From Athripsodes cinereus (taxonomy: Eukaryota > Arthropoda > Insecta > Trichoptera > Leptoceridae): DNA of 64,000 nucleotides. Shown one piece after another: positions 54,401 to 62,280 of the stretch (within the stretch, counting starts at the first letter, position 1; each line of letters starts with the position of its first letter). The position numbers were made by a program, and so were the translations under genes. The stretch is from assembly GCA_947579605.1 (NCBI GenBank), contig OX388314.1, forward strand, positions 2,356,001 through 2,420,000. Reading direction: 5' to 3'. The notes under the pieces were generated by a model that had not been told where the DNA came from, ran no database searches, and was given only the letters and a program-made list of their open reading frames with translations.

Positions 54401-57400
54401 ACTTACCATTTTTGGGAACCACTGGATGACAGAATGCATGAAAAATATATAAAAATATGTTGTACATGATGTATAATATAAATAAATAGGTACTATTATA
54501 TTTTCTTTTTTGTTAAAATACTATTCCTCAGGGCGACTGATTTTGGTGCTTTTATATTTATGCAAAAAGAAACCTTATTTTCAGTACAGAGCTGCAGTAT
54601 GTAATACTTTGGAATTTCATTTAATTTCATTCGATCTTGCTATGATTTGTTAGTATAAAAACAATTCAGTTTTGTTTTGCCTCCATAAAACAAAATGTTT
54701 TGTTTTTCAGACATTATAAAATTATTATTTATTATGTTTAAATTTTTTACGTTGCTTTTTGTTAGCGAAAACCTTTAATATACATAAATTATTTTACAAA
54801 AATCCATTACGCCCACGTCAGATTAGTTAAGAAATGGACTCAACAAAAACATTCCATTATGTTCTTTAAAGCCATCCACTCGTTACGTTTAATCGTGGGA
54901 TTATCAAATACATTGTTATTTTTTTTATATATAATAAAGCTGATTTTTTTTAAATTTATAATGTGTTTATCTAGAATAATCATTGAATGGAAAGGTTTTG
55001 CTTCTACACTGTGCTTTCGAGGAAGCGTTAATAAGCGTTAAAAGAGAAAAAAAGTTAGCAAAGTTGACAGTTCTGAACTACGTAATGTTGACTGTTTTCG
55101 ATTATTTTCAGCACATATTTTTTCACGAGTGAACGGTATCCAGTGATTGCACATTTTACATAGAAACACTAATTCTAAGACAACATTATCTATTTTTACG
55201 TTATATGAAATTAAAAAGAAAGACGGGTTTTGTTAACGTGCTTTTTTATGTAAAAACATATTTTCCTAGATTTACAGCAACCCTATTAGTTTATTTTAAG
55301 TATAATATTATATACCTAGTTGTTTCGTTACAAAATATACAAAAAAATGTTGCTATTCATAATATGTATGAAAATATTTAGAAATCGGATCCCAACTTGT
55401 ACTTGCAAGAACTCAAAAACATGAATAATCTTGATCGGTTTACCTACATATTACAAAAAACGTGCGTTTTATCCCTTTGGCTAAAAGGGTTGGGTTGATT
55501 CTTTGAGATAAAAAAATAAGGAATGTTACAACAGACCACCTGAGTTAAACCACAGAAAGATTACAGAAGAAGGTTGATAATAATACACGAAATATCTATC
55601 GTAGTGAAGGGTGCTAAATAAATCGGATTAAACTTTGGAAAAAGCACAACGAGACGTACAAAATCTGTATGTATAAAAATGAATCCTTTTGTTTTTCTTG
55701 TACTCTTTGAGCTTTTCAGTGTACATAGAGATTTGTAAGATTACTCCAACTATTATTAAACTTTACAGTTTTGATTTGAAAACTAGGTTAAATAATCTTT
55801 CTGTTTGTATTTCATAAAATTTTAATAAATTTGTTTAAAAGTGTCATTTTTTATTATATTTTACTTACATACTTGAGCTTTTTTTATCGGCTAAATAAAA
55901 GGAACTTCAGAAAATGAAAAGAAAAATATATTACTTGGTAATCTTTAGAATAACAGATATAAAATTCAAATAGGATACTATGTTAGAACTCCATATGTTA
56001 AAAGTTAACAAGATTTGGAAACTTAAATTATTGGATGCTTAATTTATATTAGTTCTTTATAACTACCAATACTAAGAGAATAAGTAAGTCTTACTTTGAA
56101 GGATAAATACCATATATTTGCGATGATCATTATGTGAATATTTTGTTGAAATAACGGCGATATACAAGTGATAAAGCTATTTTTTTTAGGTTGCATTGAG
56201 AATACTTACGCTTGGTCCTTCTACTGGTATTGGTACATTGTTGATGAGGTTCGAGGCTTCGAAAGGAGGACGCTGCTGAGGAGGCGATGTAGTCGGAGGA
56301 GCTGGTGTGGTGATTGGAAGAAGAGAACCAAGCTGTAAATAAAAATCATTTTGATAAGTTAATGACTCATAACCAGGGATGCTACTCCCGATAATCTTTT
56401 CTTGTACTTAATGTAGAAACGGCAAATCAGTATACCTAGGTGAATTCATTGTTTTATTCATTTATTTTATTCGTTTATATATTTATAACCAGGGATGCTA
56501 CTCCCGATAATCTTATCTTGTACTTAATGTAGAAACGGCAAATAAGTATACCTAGGTGAATTCATTATTTTATTCATTTATTTTATTCATTTATATATTT
56601 ATAACCAGGGATGCTACTCCCGATAATCTTATCTTGTACTTAATGTAGAAACGGCAAATCAGTATACTTAGGTGAATTCATTATTTTATTCATTTATTCC
56701 ATAAGACATTTCCAAAAAATGAGATAGCCAGCTGGCTAACTGTTTGTAAAAAATATGCAAATCTTCTTCGCCTTTCCAATAAAGCTCGACATTAAGGATG
56801 GGTGACATAACTCACCGCTGAATTGAAGAAGTAAATTTTCTTGTTCATGATGTTTTAAGAACACCTAATATTTTAATAAAAATATTTCAATATTTTAAAA
56901 TTAAAAAAAAAGAAATGGCAGACGGATTCCAATAATCCGTCTACCATCCGTTTAAATCTAACAATGTGTAGAATTTTAACTGATAGTAACGGTTAGATAA
57001 TAATAATATTATAGTGACCGACCTTAGTAGACAATAGAACTGAAGGTTTTCATAATAATTAACTAACCTTTTATGTGTGATATTTGGAATTCGTCAAGTC
57101 TGAGAATAAGAATTTTCTTATATTTTCTAGACACAAAATAAGTACCTAGTTTATTAAAATATTAATTTACAGCATTTTGTAACTTTCTTATATATTAAAA
57201 TGTAGGTAACAAAAATCTAGAAAGGTATAGGAGAATAATAAAAATTCTTTAGTAGCTATTTTGATAAAATAATTTGAATTTTACCAACACGAAATATTTT
57301 ATTAAAAAAAAATACTCGTAGGTATTTGATGAAATATAAGTGTTTATAAGAATAAAAAAAAATTATGTTTTCTTTTAGATTATAAAATTTTTCATAAAAA

Positions 57401-60400
57401 TATTTTTACAAGATTTCTTATATTCAAGACTGACTTACACGTGGATATTAAAAAAATATTATTAAATGTCTCTTATAATATGATTAAAATAATTCAATAA
57501 CAAATTTAATGGTATCATTCTGGTACCAACAATTATGTATGCAAGTGAAACATGGACATAGTTCAAGGAAGACGAAAGTGGAATAAATGCTGAGGAGAAT
57601 AGTTGGTAGTTTTTCGTACTTGGCTTTTGTATTTCTTTTTTTAGTCAAAATTCAAAACCTGGAAAATAAATTTATTTTATATCTATTTTTTTTCATGAAT
57701 TTTGAAAAATAGACTTAAAACTAATGTCATGTTAAATGAAGAAAAACGTATTTTTTTATACATTAAGTAAATCAATACAAGTGGCTAGTACCTAAAATAT
57801 TTAAACTGTTGTGTAGTGCTTAGAACATTTAAATTTATTTTGGAATAATAATTAGTTTGCCTTTCTTTTAGTGCTTGATTTCAATTACTGCATATTCAAA
57901 AAGACTGTCAAATTAGGAAGAGAAATTAGTTTCCGACAAAGGACGAGTGTTTTGGTTAAATTTAAATTAATAAATCAATTTGAAATTCGAATAGAACACA
58001 ACCACTTAACGGCATCCAATCAAAATGTTTAATTTCAATTTGAATAAGTTTTTGGAAACTGTTCCTTGAGAGCTTTGTTCCACCTAAATTGGGTATGAAA
58101 TTGAAAATACCTATATTATAACTTTCAAGGAAATGGTTTTTGAAATTACTCAATTATATTTTGACAACCAATTAATATTTTTTTTCCTGTTTGAAGCTGT
58201 TAGGTGCTTTCGAAGTTTATTAGAAAATATATTTGAAAAATAATTGGCGTGAGGAATGTTTAGGAGTTTGCTTGCGATACAAGTATGTTTGCGAAAATTC
58301 AATAGTTTTCTTATAGTTTCTAGTAAAGCAAAATAATACAAAAATATATCTACTTAAACTATTTTTATATATTTGGGCATGCGGAACAAATAGATGAGAA
58401 AAGAATGATAACAGTGGATGAAAATGTGACAATAAAACATAAAATCGAAACTCATAAATTTAAGGACCTCTGACATTTTGTTCATTTTATAAATACTAAA
58501 TTAAATTAAAGAAGTCTTGAAGTAAAGTTATTAATAAAAATAATCATTTGAACTAAAATAATGTGTGCGCCTTTGTGGTGATTTTTCCCAAACCTCGCAA
58601 AATAAGTTGTCTAGAATATTAATATAATTATTGTCAAAAGGATATTATGTATATTTGTTGATGTTATTTTTAAAATTAACCATTGTTATTTTTAAAAATA
58701 ACGTGGTTATAATTATATGGAAATTTAAAACAGCCATATAAGATTACAATTCTTCCTTCCAGTTGACACTAAACGAATGATGGCTTTGTCCTTTCTACTA
58801 CCAATCCTGTTCTATGCAGACTGTACCTTTCTAGATACCACTGAAGAACTCAGTGCGAAGTTGGATCGGCTGCAGAATGCTTGCATTCGCTTTATCTTTG
58901 GTCTAAGAAAATATGACCACATCTCTCAATTCCGTGCTGAACTCAAATGGCCATCATACAAGGAATCCCGTAATTTACATATACTTTGCTTTCTTTATAA
59001 CATCCTTAAACATGAAGCTCCTCAATACCTCTTCGAACGGTTTGTTCCCCTTTCTTCCCATGGTCTATCGTTAAGGTCCCAAAACAATCGTCGTTTAGAA
59101 TTCCCACCTCATAGTACATCTTTTTATTCATCTTCTTTTACCGTACATGCTACCAGAATATGGAACAACCTCCCCAATGATATTCGGTCCTCTGCAACTA
59201 TAGGCTCATTCAAACATAAAGTAAAATCCCTCATAAACAACCCACCATCTCATCAATAGTAGATAGTTCCCACTTAGATACATATAATATAGGTTTATGG
59301 TTGTGAATGCTTACATTTTTATCTTTTATTTTTTTTTAATATTTATATAGGTATTCTTGTTTCATATTATATATTTCATTTTCTGTTTATCTTTTGATCT
59401 AAACTCACTTTATACTAAAACAGTTCTCAAACATTGTAGTAGATTTACTGGAAGACATTGCCTCAAGGCAATATGTACGCCTTTTGTAAAATATTTGTAT
59501 ATTTGACAATAAAGTGTTTATTATTATTATTATTATAAGACTTAGAAAAGACAACTTTACCTTGTCACGAACAACAGGGTAGCCAGCGGATTAATTTCGA
59601 ATAATAAACATGCATTGTTTTCTCTCTGTGTTGTATGTATACGAATAATATAATATGTGCTATTAATAAAATTTATTCATATTTTGTTCTGCTCCATAGT
59701 ATTCATCGACCAAACACAGACATGTATGTAAGTGAATATTCAGATATTCATGTATAATATTCCAAATGTTTACTGTATACAAAATTTACTGCAAATGATG
59801 TGAATATTAAAGATAATATTCTCCACTTTGTACGTAACAGGACAAAAGTTCATAGTACCTACAATTTTCAGCTGAAACAGCAGCTTTTACATAGAAAAGA
59901 TGATGATATGTCACTGGATATAATACTCGTATTATGTAATTATGATTATGGGCTATGTTATGGAACTATGTGTAATGTCCTAGTAACATCATGTTGTATA
60001 CGATTATCTAATAACCTGAAAACATCCTTATAATTTCATACAACATGATAATGATAATACCATAAGGCAGCCTTAAGTAATTAATTTAATATCAACACTC
60101 ATATAAAATTTATGAGAAATATATTGTATCTCTAATTATTAGGAGTATACTTTATCTGTTTATTTATTAGATCAAATATACAGCAACGAGCATATCAACA
60201 ATACATATTATAGCGAACAACAGAAACAAATTTAGAAACAAAGATGCGCCCAATTACAGGGGTAATTGGTTAGTCTCTGAGTCCGCCCTAGATCCAGGCT
60301 GGCCCAATACCCCAAAGCACTCGGAAAGAAACCCATAGAGCACACTAAAGTTTTCTCAAGAGTCCAACCGAGTTACCTCAAGATACCAGGAACAAACTTA

Positions 60401-60819
60401 ACAGCGAACAATAGATGTAATATTTTTATATTATATAATATCGTCACGGTGTTTCACACATATAGAGTAGCCAGGGAATTGATTGCATTGTGTCATGAAT
60501 AGGCAAGCTGTTGTCATTCTACTATTGAAAATAAGACTTTTAGGGTTAACAGATTGAACATGGTTATACTTTATCAATAGTTATTGTGACCTCGTGACAT
60601 GGCTAGAGCTTTTTTTCACTTTGTCACACCAGCGACATCAGCCATTGAATTTTCATCCAAATATCTGTCATAATTATTTAAAATTGATTTCAACATGATA
60701 AAATATATAAATTGACTGATACTTACAGCAATGTATTGCCAACCATTGGTAACACGAACAAGCAATGCTTCTTCATCGATGATATAGGCCAATGTTCCAA
60801 CTGGACTCACGGAAGACAT
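24346..60819 (-). CDS. Mp: Collagen XV/XVIII (multiplexin) gene, 3' part with endostatin; join of 7 exons
   Basis: Seven minus-strand exons (60819-60727, 56332-56210, 50704-50574, 27160-26981, 26296-26153, 25699-25619, 24451-24346) sum to 858 nt, giving 285 residues and a TAA stop. Every junction has an AG acceptor and a GT donor, and the split codons rejoin in frame (AG/A, TG/G, AG/A, TC/A). The product should be a secreted basement-membrane collagen. Domains in order are the trimerisation segment (residues 1-31), a Pro/Thr-rich hinge (32-72), endostatin (about 73-245), a basic RRKR site and an acidic tail. Endostatin hallmarks seen are [64 protein letters not shown] and ASSLLG, plus four cysteines in the family positions. 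The 5' part of the gene lies outside the window. The family call is firm from motif recall. The symbol follows the Drosophila orthologue and assumes one multiplexin gene. Confidence 0.93.
24452..25618 (-). other. Mp intron, 1.17 kb, with a foldback element
   Basis: Donor gtaagtgc, acceptor tttttttcag. It contains the foldback at 25048-25252 and degraded (TAG)n-family fragments at about 24925-25010 and 25300-25440. Confidence 0.85.
25048..25252. repeat. Foldback MITE-like element, 91-bp arms
   Basis: The arms 25048-25138 and 25162-25252 are near-perfect inverted repeats around a loop of about 23 bp. They include the mirrored block GGACATACGTCCATCCTCAG. The outer end, TGAAACACTGTATAAC, resembles the ends of other foldbacks here (26432, 19147), suggesting one non-autonomous family. 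It lies within the last Mp intron. Confidence 0.9.
25619..25699 (-). CDS. Mp: Mp exon: endostatin C-terminus with basic RRKR site
   Basis: Acceptor aattttcag, donor gtaagtgc. The peptide is [19 protein letters not shown] followed by RRKRDVDS. The two cysteines (SC...LLCVE) are the third and fourth of endostatin, so the fold is complete here. Directly after it comes RRKR followed by Asp, a good match to a furin-type cleavage consensus (R-x-K-R). That processing is an inference. In human collagen XVIII the chain ends only about ten residues past the equivalent last cysteine. Confidence 0.92.
25700..26152 (-). other. Mp intron, 453 bp
   Basis: Donor gtaagtc, acceptor aattttcag. A short AAAT tandem run lies at about 25868-25887. 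Nothing else is recognised. Confidence 0.85.
26153..26296 (-). CDS. Mp: Mp exon: endostatin PQKIVWHG segment (about 48 aa)
   Basis: Acceptor ctttcag, donor gtaagtc. Its first G completes the Trp codon, giving [16 protein letters not shown]. It then reads [18 protein letters not shown] and [14 protein letters not shown], ending AG of the next Arg codon. PQK-VWHGS-P-G and ASSLLG--LL are family signatures. The cysteine in DTYCDAW is the second conserved cysteine. Confidence 0.95.
26297..26980 (-). other. Mp intron, 684 bp, one third of it a foldback element
   Basis: Bounded by GT at 26980-26979 and AG at 26298-26297. The foldback at 26432-26658 takes up a third of its length. Confidence 0.85.
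26432..26658. repeat. Foldback MITE-like element, 105-bp arms
   Basis: The arms 26432-26536 and 26554-26658 are inverted repeats of equal length with very few mismatches, separated by 17 bp. The arm contains AACACTGTTTAATTCCACTA and a run of CATCATCAG. The subterminal ACACTGT box is shared with the foldback at 25048. Confidence 0.9.
26981..27160 (-). CDS. Mp: Mp exon: central endostatin exon (about 60 aa)
   Basis: Acceptor aatttcag, donor gtaaga. It completes Arg at its 5' end and leaves TG of a Trp codon at its 3' end. It encodes [20 protein letters not shown], then [15 protein letters not shown], an Ala/Gly-rich turn, [16 protein letters not shown] and W. This matches the endostatin core (SIV-R-ADR, PVVN, LF-SW-ELF, RIYSF-GK-VL). 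It is separated from the previous exon by 23.4 kb and from the next by 684 bp. Confidence 0.95.
29690..29762 (+). mobile_element. Same LINE family as 11668, 3' end
   Basis: The frame reads [13 protein letters not shown] and a stop, then GAAGAAGATAA. It has diverged from the copies at 14165 and 18985. Confidence 0.65.
30295..30780 (-). mobile_element. Non-LTR retrotransposon pol C-terminus (post-RNase H region)
   Basis: The minus strand reads [20 protein letters not shown], a stop, then [10 protein letters not shown] and the open frame 30628-30413 with [40 protein letters not shown] and EHM. F-LPR--W--LNR-R.G.G......KWGL-DSP-C-CG...T--H- is a LINE signature. A GAA-rich tail lies at 30280-30300. 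The element is broken by stops. Confidence 0.8.
31494..31636 (+). mobile_element. tRNA-derived SINE, family 1, head-truncated
   Basis: It starts at the B box (GGTCCGTGGTTCGATCCCAG), runs through CAAGCTTTTAGCTTAGTGTG and ends in a poly(A) run. Confidence 0.8.
32296..32459 (-). mobile_element. tRNA-derived SINE, family 1
   Basis: The minus strand has GGTAGCCTGGAGGTAGAGTC, then GAGGTTCGATGCCAGGTGCC, a core with a small deletion near GACGACACAAGC, and an A-rich tail. Confidence 0.75.
33915..34065 (+). mobile_element. LINE 3' UTR, same group as 5440
   Basis: GCAAGACATCACATTTTAGC then GGTAAACTCGCCCTTTGTAC, ending in an (AAATA)-rich tail. Confidence 0.6.
36240..36400 (+). mobile_element. 3' UTR fragment of the same LINE family as 58777, with a hairpin
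   Basis: It contains AACAGTTCTCAAACATTGTA and GACATTGCCTCAAGGCAATA as at 59420-59480, and ends in AATAAAGTG and a T-rich tail. The start forms a hairpin (ACTGTTTTACTAT at 36252 against ATAGTAAAACAGT at 36288). It abuts the R2/R4-type remnant at 36401. Confidence 0.75.
36401..37680 (-). mobile_element. R2/R4-type non-LTR retrotransposon remnant: zinc knuckle plus restriction-like endonuclease
   Basis: The minus-strand frame is open from about 37680 ([19 protein letters not shown], then [11 protein letters not shown]) to 36897. A C-x2-C-x8-H-x4-C knuckle ([18 protein letters not shown]) lies at 37166-37113. The reading frame then shifts at about 36905-36925. In the shifted frame it continues with [15 protein letters not shown] and [13 protein letters not shown] to a TGA at 36552-36550. 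A CCHC knuckle followed by an R-P-D...D block is the layout of the R2/R4 group, which uses a restriction-like endonuclease rather than an APE type. The 5' part, with the reverse transcriptase core, is missing. The 3' UTR runs to 36401, followed by a poly(A) tail (poly-T on the plus strand). It is inactive because of truncation and frameshift. Clade placement is by motif only. Confidence 0.8.
37755..37890 (+). mobile_element. LINE 3' UTR, same group as 5440
   Basis: TTGGAAGACATCGCATTCTA and GATAAACTCGCTCTC, ending in AAATAAAATAAATAAATAAA. It abuts a SINE at 37890. Confidence 0.6.
37890..38060 (-). mobile_element. tRNA-derived SINE, family 2
   Basis: On the minus strand, AAGATCCCGAGTTCGATTCC (B box) and GCCGGGACAATATGAG form the head, and ATTATCGCGTTAGAACCCAT lies nearer the tail. 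Confidence 0.65.
38155..38369. repeat. Foldback MITE-like element, arms of about 88 bp
   Basis: The left arm has AGCAGGGTTACTCTTGACAA, TAGTCTTGATCTTGATCATA and CGACACACGAAG. The right arm mirrors it to CCCTGCT at 38369. The loop (CGCGCTACCGCTAACGCGCG) is GC-rich and itself nearly palindromic. Confidence 0.9.
41500..41762. repeat. Same dispersed repeat as 47400, shorter copy
   Basis: GGTTGATGGTAGAAGGATGA, AATCGGTCCAGCCGTATCGG and CACCGTGACACGATATTTTA. Confidence 0.7.
42015..42128. repeat. Foldback element, 53-bp arms
   Basis: AAATGAAACACAATATATAG, TTATTCTACTATTGAC and its mirror image around ATTTATTTTATTTAT. The right flank (CCGTCGGTCGATAAATTAAA) is shared, in reverse, with the element at 19833. 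Confidence 0.88.
44525..44745 (-). mobile_element. (TAG)n-tailed dispersed repeat, long minus copy
   Basis: It begins with CTACTACTACTATTATATTT, then GGCATATCCCACAAGTGGGG, GCCTCATCGCTGAATTTAAG and CACCCGCCTTTTACAGGACA. It is the reverse complement of 8095-8296, and one of the best preserved copies. Confidence 0.75.
46610..46735 (+). mobile_element. LINE 3' end with (GAT)n tail, fourth copy, opposite strand
   Basis: It contains CACAATACACTGTTCCTATA, then ACGACATCAGAGCGCTGAGA, and ends in GATGATGATGATGAT. This is the reverse complement of the unit at 49425, 7289 and 3968. Confidence 0.7.
46786..46925 (-). mobile_element. CR1-like LINE pol C-terminal relic
   Basis: The minus strand reads [20 protein letters not shown], then [20 protein letters not shown] and GALETV before a TAG. 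The GPVLWN-LP-LR...F---LKT-LF pattern marks the C-terminus of CR1-type elements. Confidence 0.7.
47400..47735. repeat. Dispersed repeat of the 'ctagctgacccggcaaacg' type
   Basis: CTAGCTGACCCGGCAAACGT, GGTTGATAGAAGAAGGGTGA, AATCGGTCCAGCCGTTTTGG and CACCGTGACACGAGAATTTT. It is a familiar degenerate repeat of insect genomes whose class I cannot fix. Fragments are at 41500-41762 and 780-850. Confidence 0.7.
47940..48350 (-). mobile_element. tRNA-derived SINE, family 2, split by a family-1 SINE
   Basis: The right part on the minus strand has a tRNA-like head (GATCGGCGGCGCGAAGATCA, with GGGGTCGATTCCCTGCC as the B box) and GGGTCTGGGTGTTACATGT. The left part continues with CATAATACAAGATTAATGTC. Relatives are at 8531-8740 and 37890-38060. 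Confidence 0.7.
48024..48193 (-). mobile_element. tRNA-derived SINE, family 1, inserted in another SINE
   Basis: The minus strand has AGTTCTTCGGTAGCCTGAAG and a mutated B box (GGTTTAATCCCAGG). It splits a family-2 SINE whose parts are at 47940-48015 and 48222-48350. Confidence 0.75.
49425..49720 (-). mobile_element. LINE 3' end with (GAT)n tail
   Basis: The minus strand reads [14 protein letters not shown], the GHVLRMPND signature of LINE C-termini. (CAT)n on the plus strand at 49432-49444 is its tail. The same unit (GGAGGCTGGTTTC...CAGAGCGCAAGG on the minus strand) recurs at 3968, 7289 and 46610. Confidence 0.75.
50080..50300 (-). mobile_element. (TAG)n-tailed dispersed repeat, minus copy
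   Basis: ACTACTACTTCTACTATACC, GACATATCTCACATTTGGGG, GCATCGCTGAATTGAAGATG and CGCCTGCCTTTTTACAG. It lies about 270 bp downstream of the first endostatin exon. Confidence 0.7.
50574..50704 (-). CDS. Mp: Mp exon: first endostatin exon
   Basis: Acceptor gtttcag, donor gtaagtaag. It starts in phase 0 and ends two bases into an Arg codon that is completed at 27160. It encodes [20 protein letters not shown], then [17 protein letters not shown] and RAFISS. The order L-x-x-AALN-P, RGAD, CYRQAR and GTFRAF is diagnostic of endostatin. The cysteine corresponds to the first of the four disulfide cysteines. Start and end were set by the splice motifs and by continuity with the next exon ([16 protein letters not shown]). 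Confidence 0.95.
52423..52735. repeat. Foldback element of the GACGTCTTTCG family plus a partial second copy
   Basis: The arms ACCAGCATTTTGTTCTACTA (52423) and TAGTAGAACGAAATGCTGGT (ending 52598) flank AGAGAGGTCTTTCGATTTC and its mirror. A second, related half follows to 52735 with CAATCGATTGATTTTAACCA and GAAAGACATCTCTTTCGC. Confidence 0.85.
52975..53205 (+). mobile_element. CR1-like LINE pol C-terminal relic, same family as 2358
   Basis: It reads [35 protein letters not shown], a stop, [20 protein letters not shown] and LLFKKC. It is closely similar to the copy at 2358 and extends further 3'. A short third piece ([10 protein letters not shown]) is near 10778-10830. Confidence 0.8.
56210..56332 (-). 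CDS. Mp: Mp exon: protease-sensitive hinge between trimerisation domain and endostatin (41 aa)
   Basis: Phase 0 to phase 0, with acceptor atttacag and donor gtaagtatt. The peptide is low complexity and rich in Pro and Thr ([20 protein letters not shown], then a run to VPIPVEGPS). This is what the hinge of the NC1 domain looks like in collagen XV/XVIII, where proteases release endostatin. The hinge is shorter than in human collagen XVIII. I see no His-rich stretch like the one that coordinates zinc at the start of human endostatin. The 116-bp tandem array at 56371 begins about 38 bp upstream of the acceptor. Confidence 0.88.
56371..56700. repeat. 116-bp tandem array (almost 3 units) next to an Mp acceptor
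   Basis: AACCAGGGATGCTACTCCCG recurs at 56371, 56487 and 56603, a period of 116 bp. The units are almost identical and the third ends about 56700. No inverted repeat is seen apart from the short GGGATGCTACTCCC hairpin in each unit. Confidence 0.92.
58777..59540 (+). mobile_element. CR1/Jockey-like LINE pol C-terminus with 3' UTR
   Basis: The open frame 58777-59259 (160 codons) reads [20 protein letters not shown], then [38 protein letters not shown] and SFKHKVKSL. These are typical of the region after the reverse transcriptase of CR1/Jockey-type elements (LQN-CIR-I, R...LW-P, RIWN-LP-DIR, F-K-K-L). The first ATG is not a true start, since the element is 5'-truncated. A 3' UTR with GACATTGCCTCAAGGCAATA follows, ending in AATAAAG and (TTA)n at about 59530. 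The same 3' UTR is at 36290-36380. Confidence 0.88.
60727..60819 (-). CDS. Mp: Mp exon: end of the NC1 trimerisation domain (31 aa)
   Basis: Phase-0 exon flanked by the acceptor gctttcag and the donor gtaagt. It encodes [20 protein letters not shown] followed by GWQYIA. This matches the end of the vertebrate XV/XVIII association domain, where a Gly-Thr-Leu strand leads to an E-x-L-x-V-R-V-x-N-G-[WF] core that holds three chains together. The ATG at the exon start is an internal methionine, since the domain's first half must come from an upstream exon outside the window. A LINE tail begins only about 70 bp upstream of the acceptor (on the higher-coordinate side). Confidence 0.9.
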
Positions 60820-60889
60820 CTGAAAGCAAAAATGTTTTTATTTATAATAAAATTCATCATTATAATAAAAGTAAATAGATATACACAAC

Positions 60890-61215
60890 TTCTTAGAGTG
60901 GATACTGTCCATCTAACAAGAAGGATTTTGAAAAACGTGCACCCAGGTTCCGGAATAAAAACTATTCTTGGGCAGCATGGCACTGTTCTGGGAACCAAGA
61001 CTGTACAACGTGCTGCCTAGAGAAATAAAGAATACTACTACATAAGTAAATTCAAAAAGTTGCTCATGGATTTTTTGATAGACGAGTTGCGAGTGTTCTT
61101 GTTTTAATGTTTCTATGTGTTTTTTTTTAATTTATTTTTTGGTTTTTTGTAATGTTTTGTTGTTAATTTGTAAGCCCCAATACAAGTGCACTGTACCTAG
61201 TGGGGCAGCACGTTG
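60890..61215 (+). mobile_element. LINE tail relic close to an Mp exon
   Basis: A frame-broken segment reads SMALFWEPRLYNVLPREIKN, which resembles the LFW-..LYN-LP-EIK end of Jockey/CR1 polyproteins. It is followed by a T-rich 3' UTR with AAGTGCACTGTACCTAGTGG. It lies about 70 bp upstream of the Mp trimerisation exon. Confidence 0.6.
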
Positions 61216-61771
61216 TAAATTACCTAATAATGTTCTATTATCAAATATGTAAAAGAATTATCTGTTATTTATTTATTAGTGTGTAGATTCAGGTTAGAGG
61301 TACACTGACCGTACTTCATTGTGCAAAGTGTTATTGTCACCCAGTTGAGTTCATCCAAATTATACACGTTTATCCAATGCTTTCTGAGTTCACGATTAAC
61401 CTAGTTCATGTTTTATAATTTTTTTAATTTTATGTAGACATTTTTTGTCTGAGCAATTCAAAGACCATAGGTTGATTATACACGCTCTAAATTTAAAAAA
61501 AAGTTTTTTTCCAATTGTTTACAGGATGAACGTTTAAGTGTAAAGGAAGAATATAATATTAGAAGAACAAGTTTTATTAAAAATGTTATTCATTAATATA
61601 GTATGGTTGATTATGATTATGAGTATTCATTAATATAGTATGGAATATACAAAAATATGTTATAATAATAATTACCCGATACACCGAGAGGGATAATAAT
61701 TTCATTACTGATATTATTAATACATTATTACAGAAAAGGTAAAGAATATTATAATAACAGTTATACCAGGG

Positions 61772-62280
61772 CTGGAGCCTGAGTCGGATTACTCGTACTG
61801 TCAGTAATACCTAATGTTACATTAGTTATTTCCGTTGTTACCATAGAGGTAATGTAGCATTACTCACGGTACAAGCAATCCGACTCAGGCTCCTAGAATT
61901 ACACATGCCTACTTTATCGTATACCACATTTTTTCATTAGTAATTTCCGTGGTTACCATGGAGATAACGTTGCGTTACTCACGGTACGAGCAATCCGACT
62001 CAGGCTCCTAGAATTACACATGCCTACTTAATCGTATACTACATTTTTTCATTAGTAATTTCCGTGTTTACCATGGAGATAACGTTGCGTTACTCACGGT
62101 ACGAGCAATCCGACTCAGGCTCCTAGAATTACACATGCCTTCTTTATCGTATACTAAATTTTTTCATTAGTAATTTCCGTGGTTACCATGGAGATAATGT
62201 TGCGTTACTCACGGTACGAGCAATCCGACTCGGGCTCCTAGAATTACACATGTCTTCTTTATCGTATACCTAATACATTT
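61772..62280. repeat. 115-bp tandem array (4 units) grown from a foldback element
   Basis: ATTAGT-start units lie at 61821, 61936, 62051 and 62166, exactly 115 bp apart. Each has GTTACCATGGAGATAACG or a near variant and CAATCCGACTCAGGCTCCTA. The segment 61772-61808 (GGAGCCTGAGTCGGATTACT...) is the inverted repeat of the right part of unit 1 (61850-61896). The first 125 bp are therefore a small foldback, and the array repeats its right half plus flank. Confidence 0.9.

Larger units (their letters stand above)
50705..56209 (-). other. Mp intron, 5.5 kb
   Basis: It contains a C-rich run at about 51236-51247, (AAATA)n at 51673-51704, the foldback at 52423-52735 and the CR1-like tail at 52975-53205. 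53210-56209 is AT-rich with no recognisable gene. Short open frames there lack codon bias or motifs. Confidence 0.7.
56333..60726 (-). other. Mp intron, 4.4 kb
   Basis: It contains the 116-bp tandem array (56371-56700), a (TAG)n-family repeat (56715-56870), a short RT relic near 57523-57605 ([13 protein letters not shown], then a stop), the LINE end at 58777-59530 and partial (TAG)n-family copies at about 59570 and 60440. Otherwise 56880-57520, 57610-58740 and 59640-60430 show no gene or structure I recognise. Confidence 0.7.

Noticed and set aside
60712..61020. Plus-strand open frame of 102 codons
   Set aside because: It starts antisense to the Mp trimerisation exon and runs into a LINE tail, so it is a chance join.
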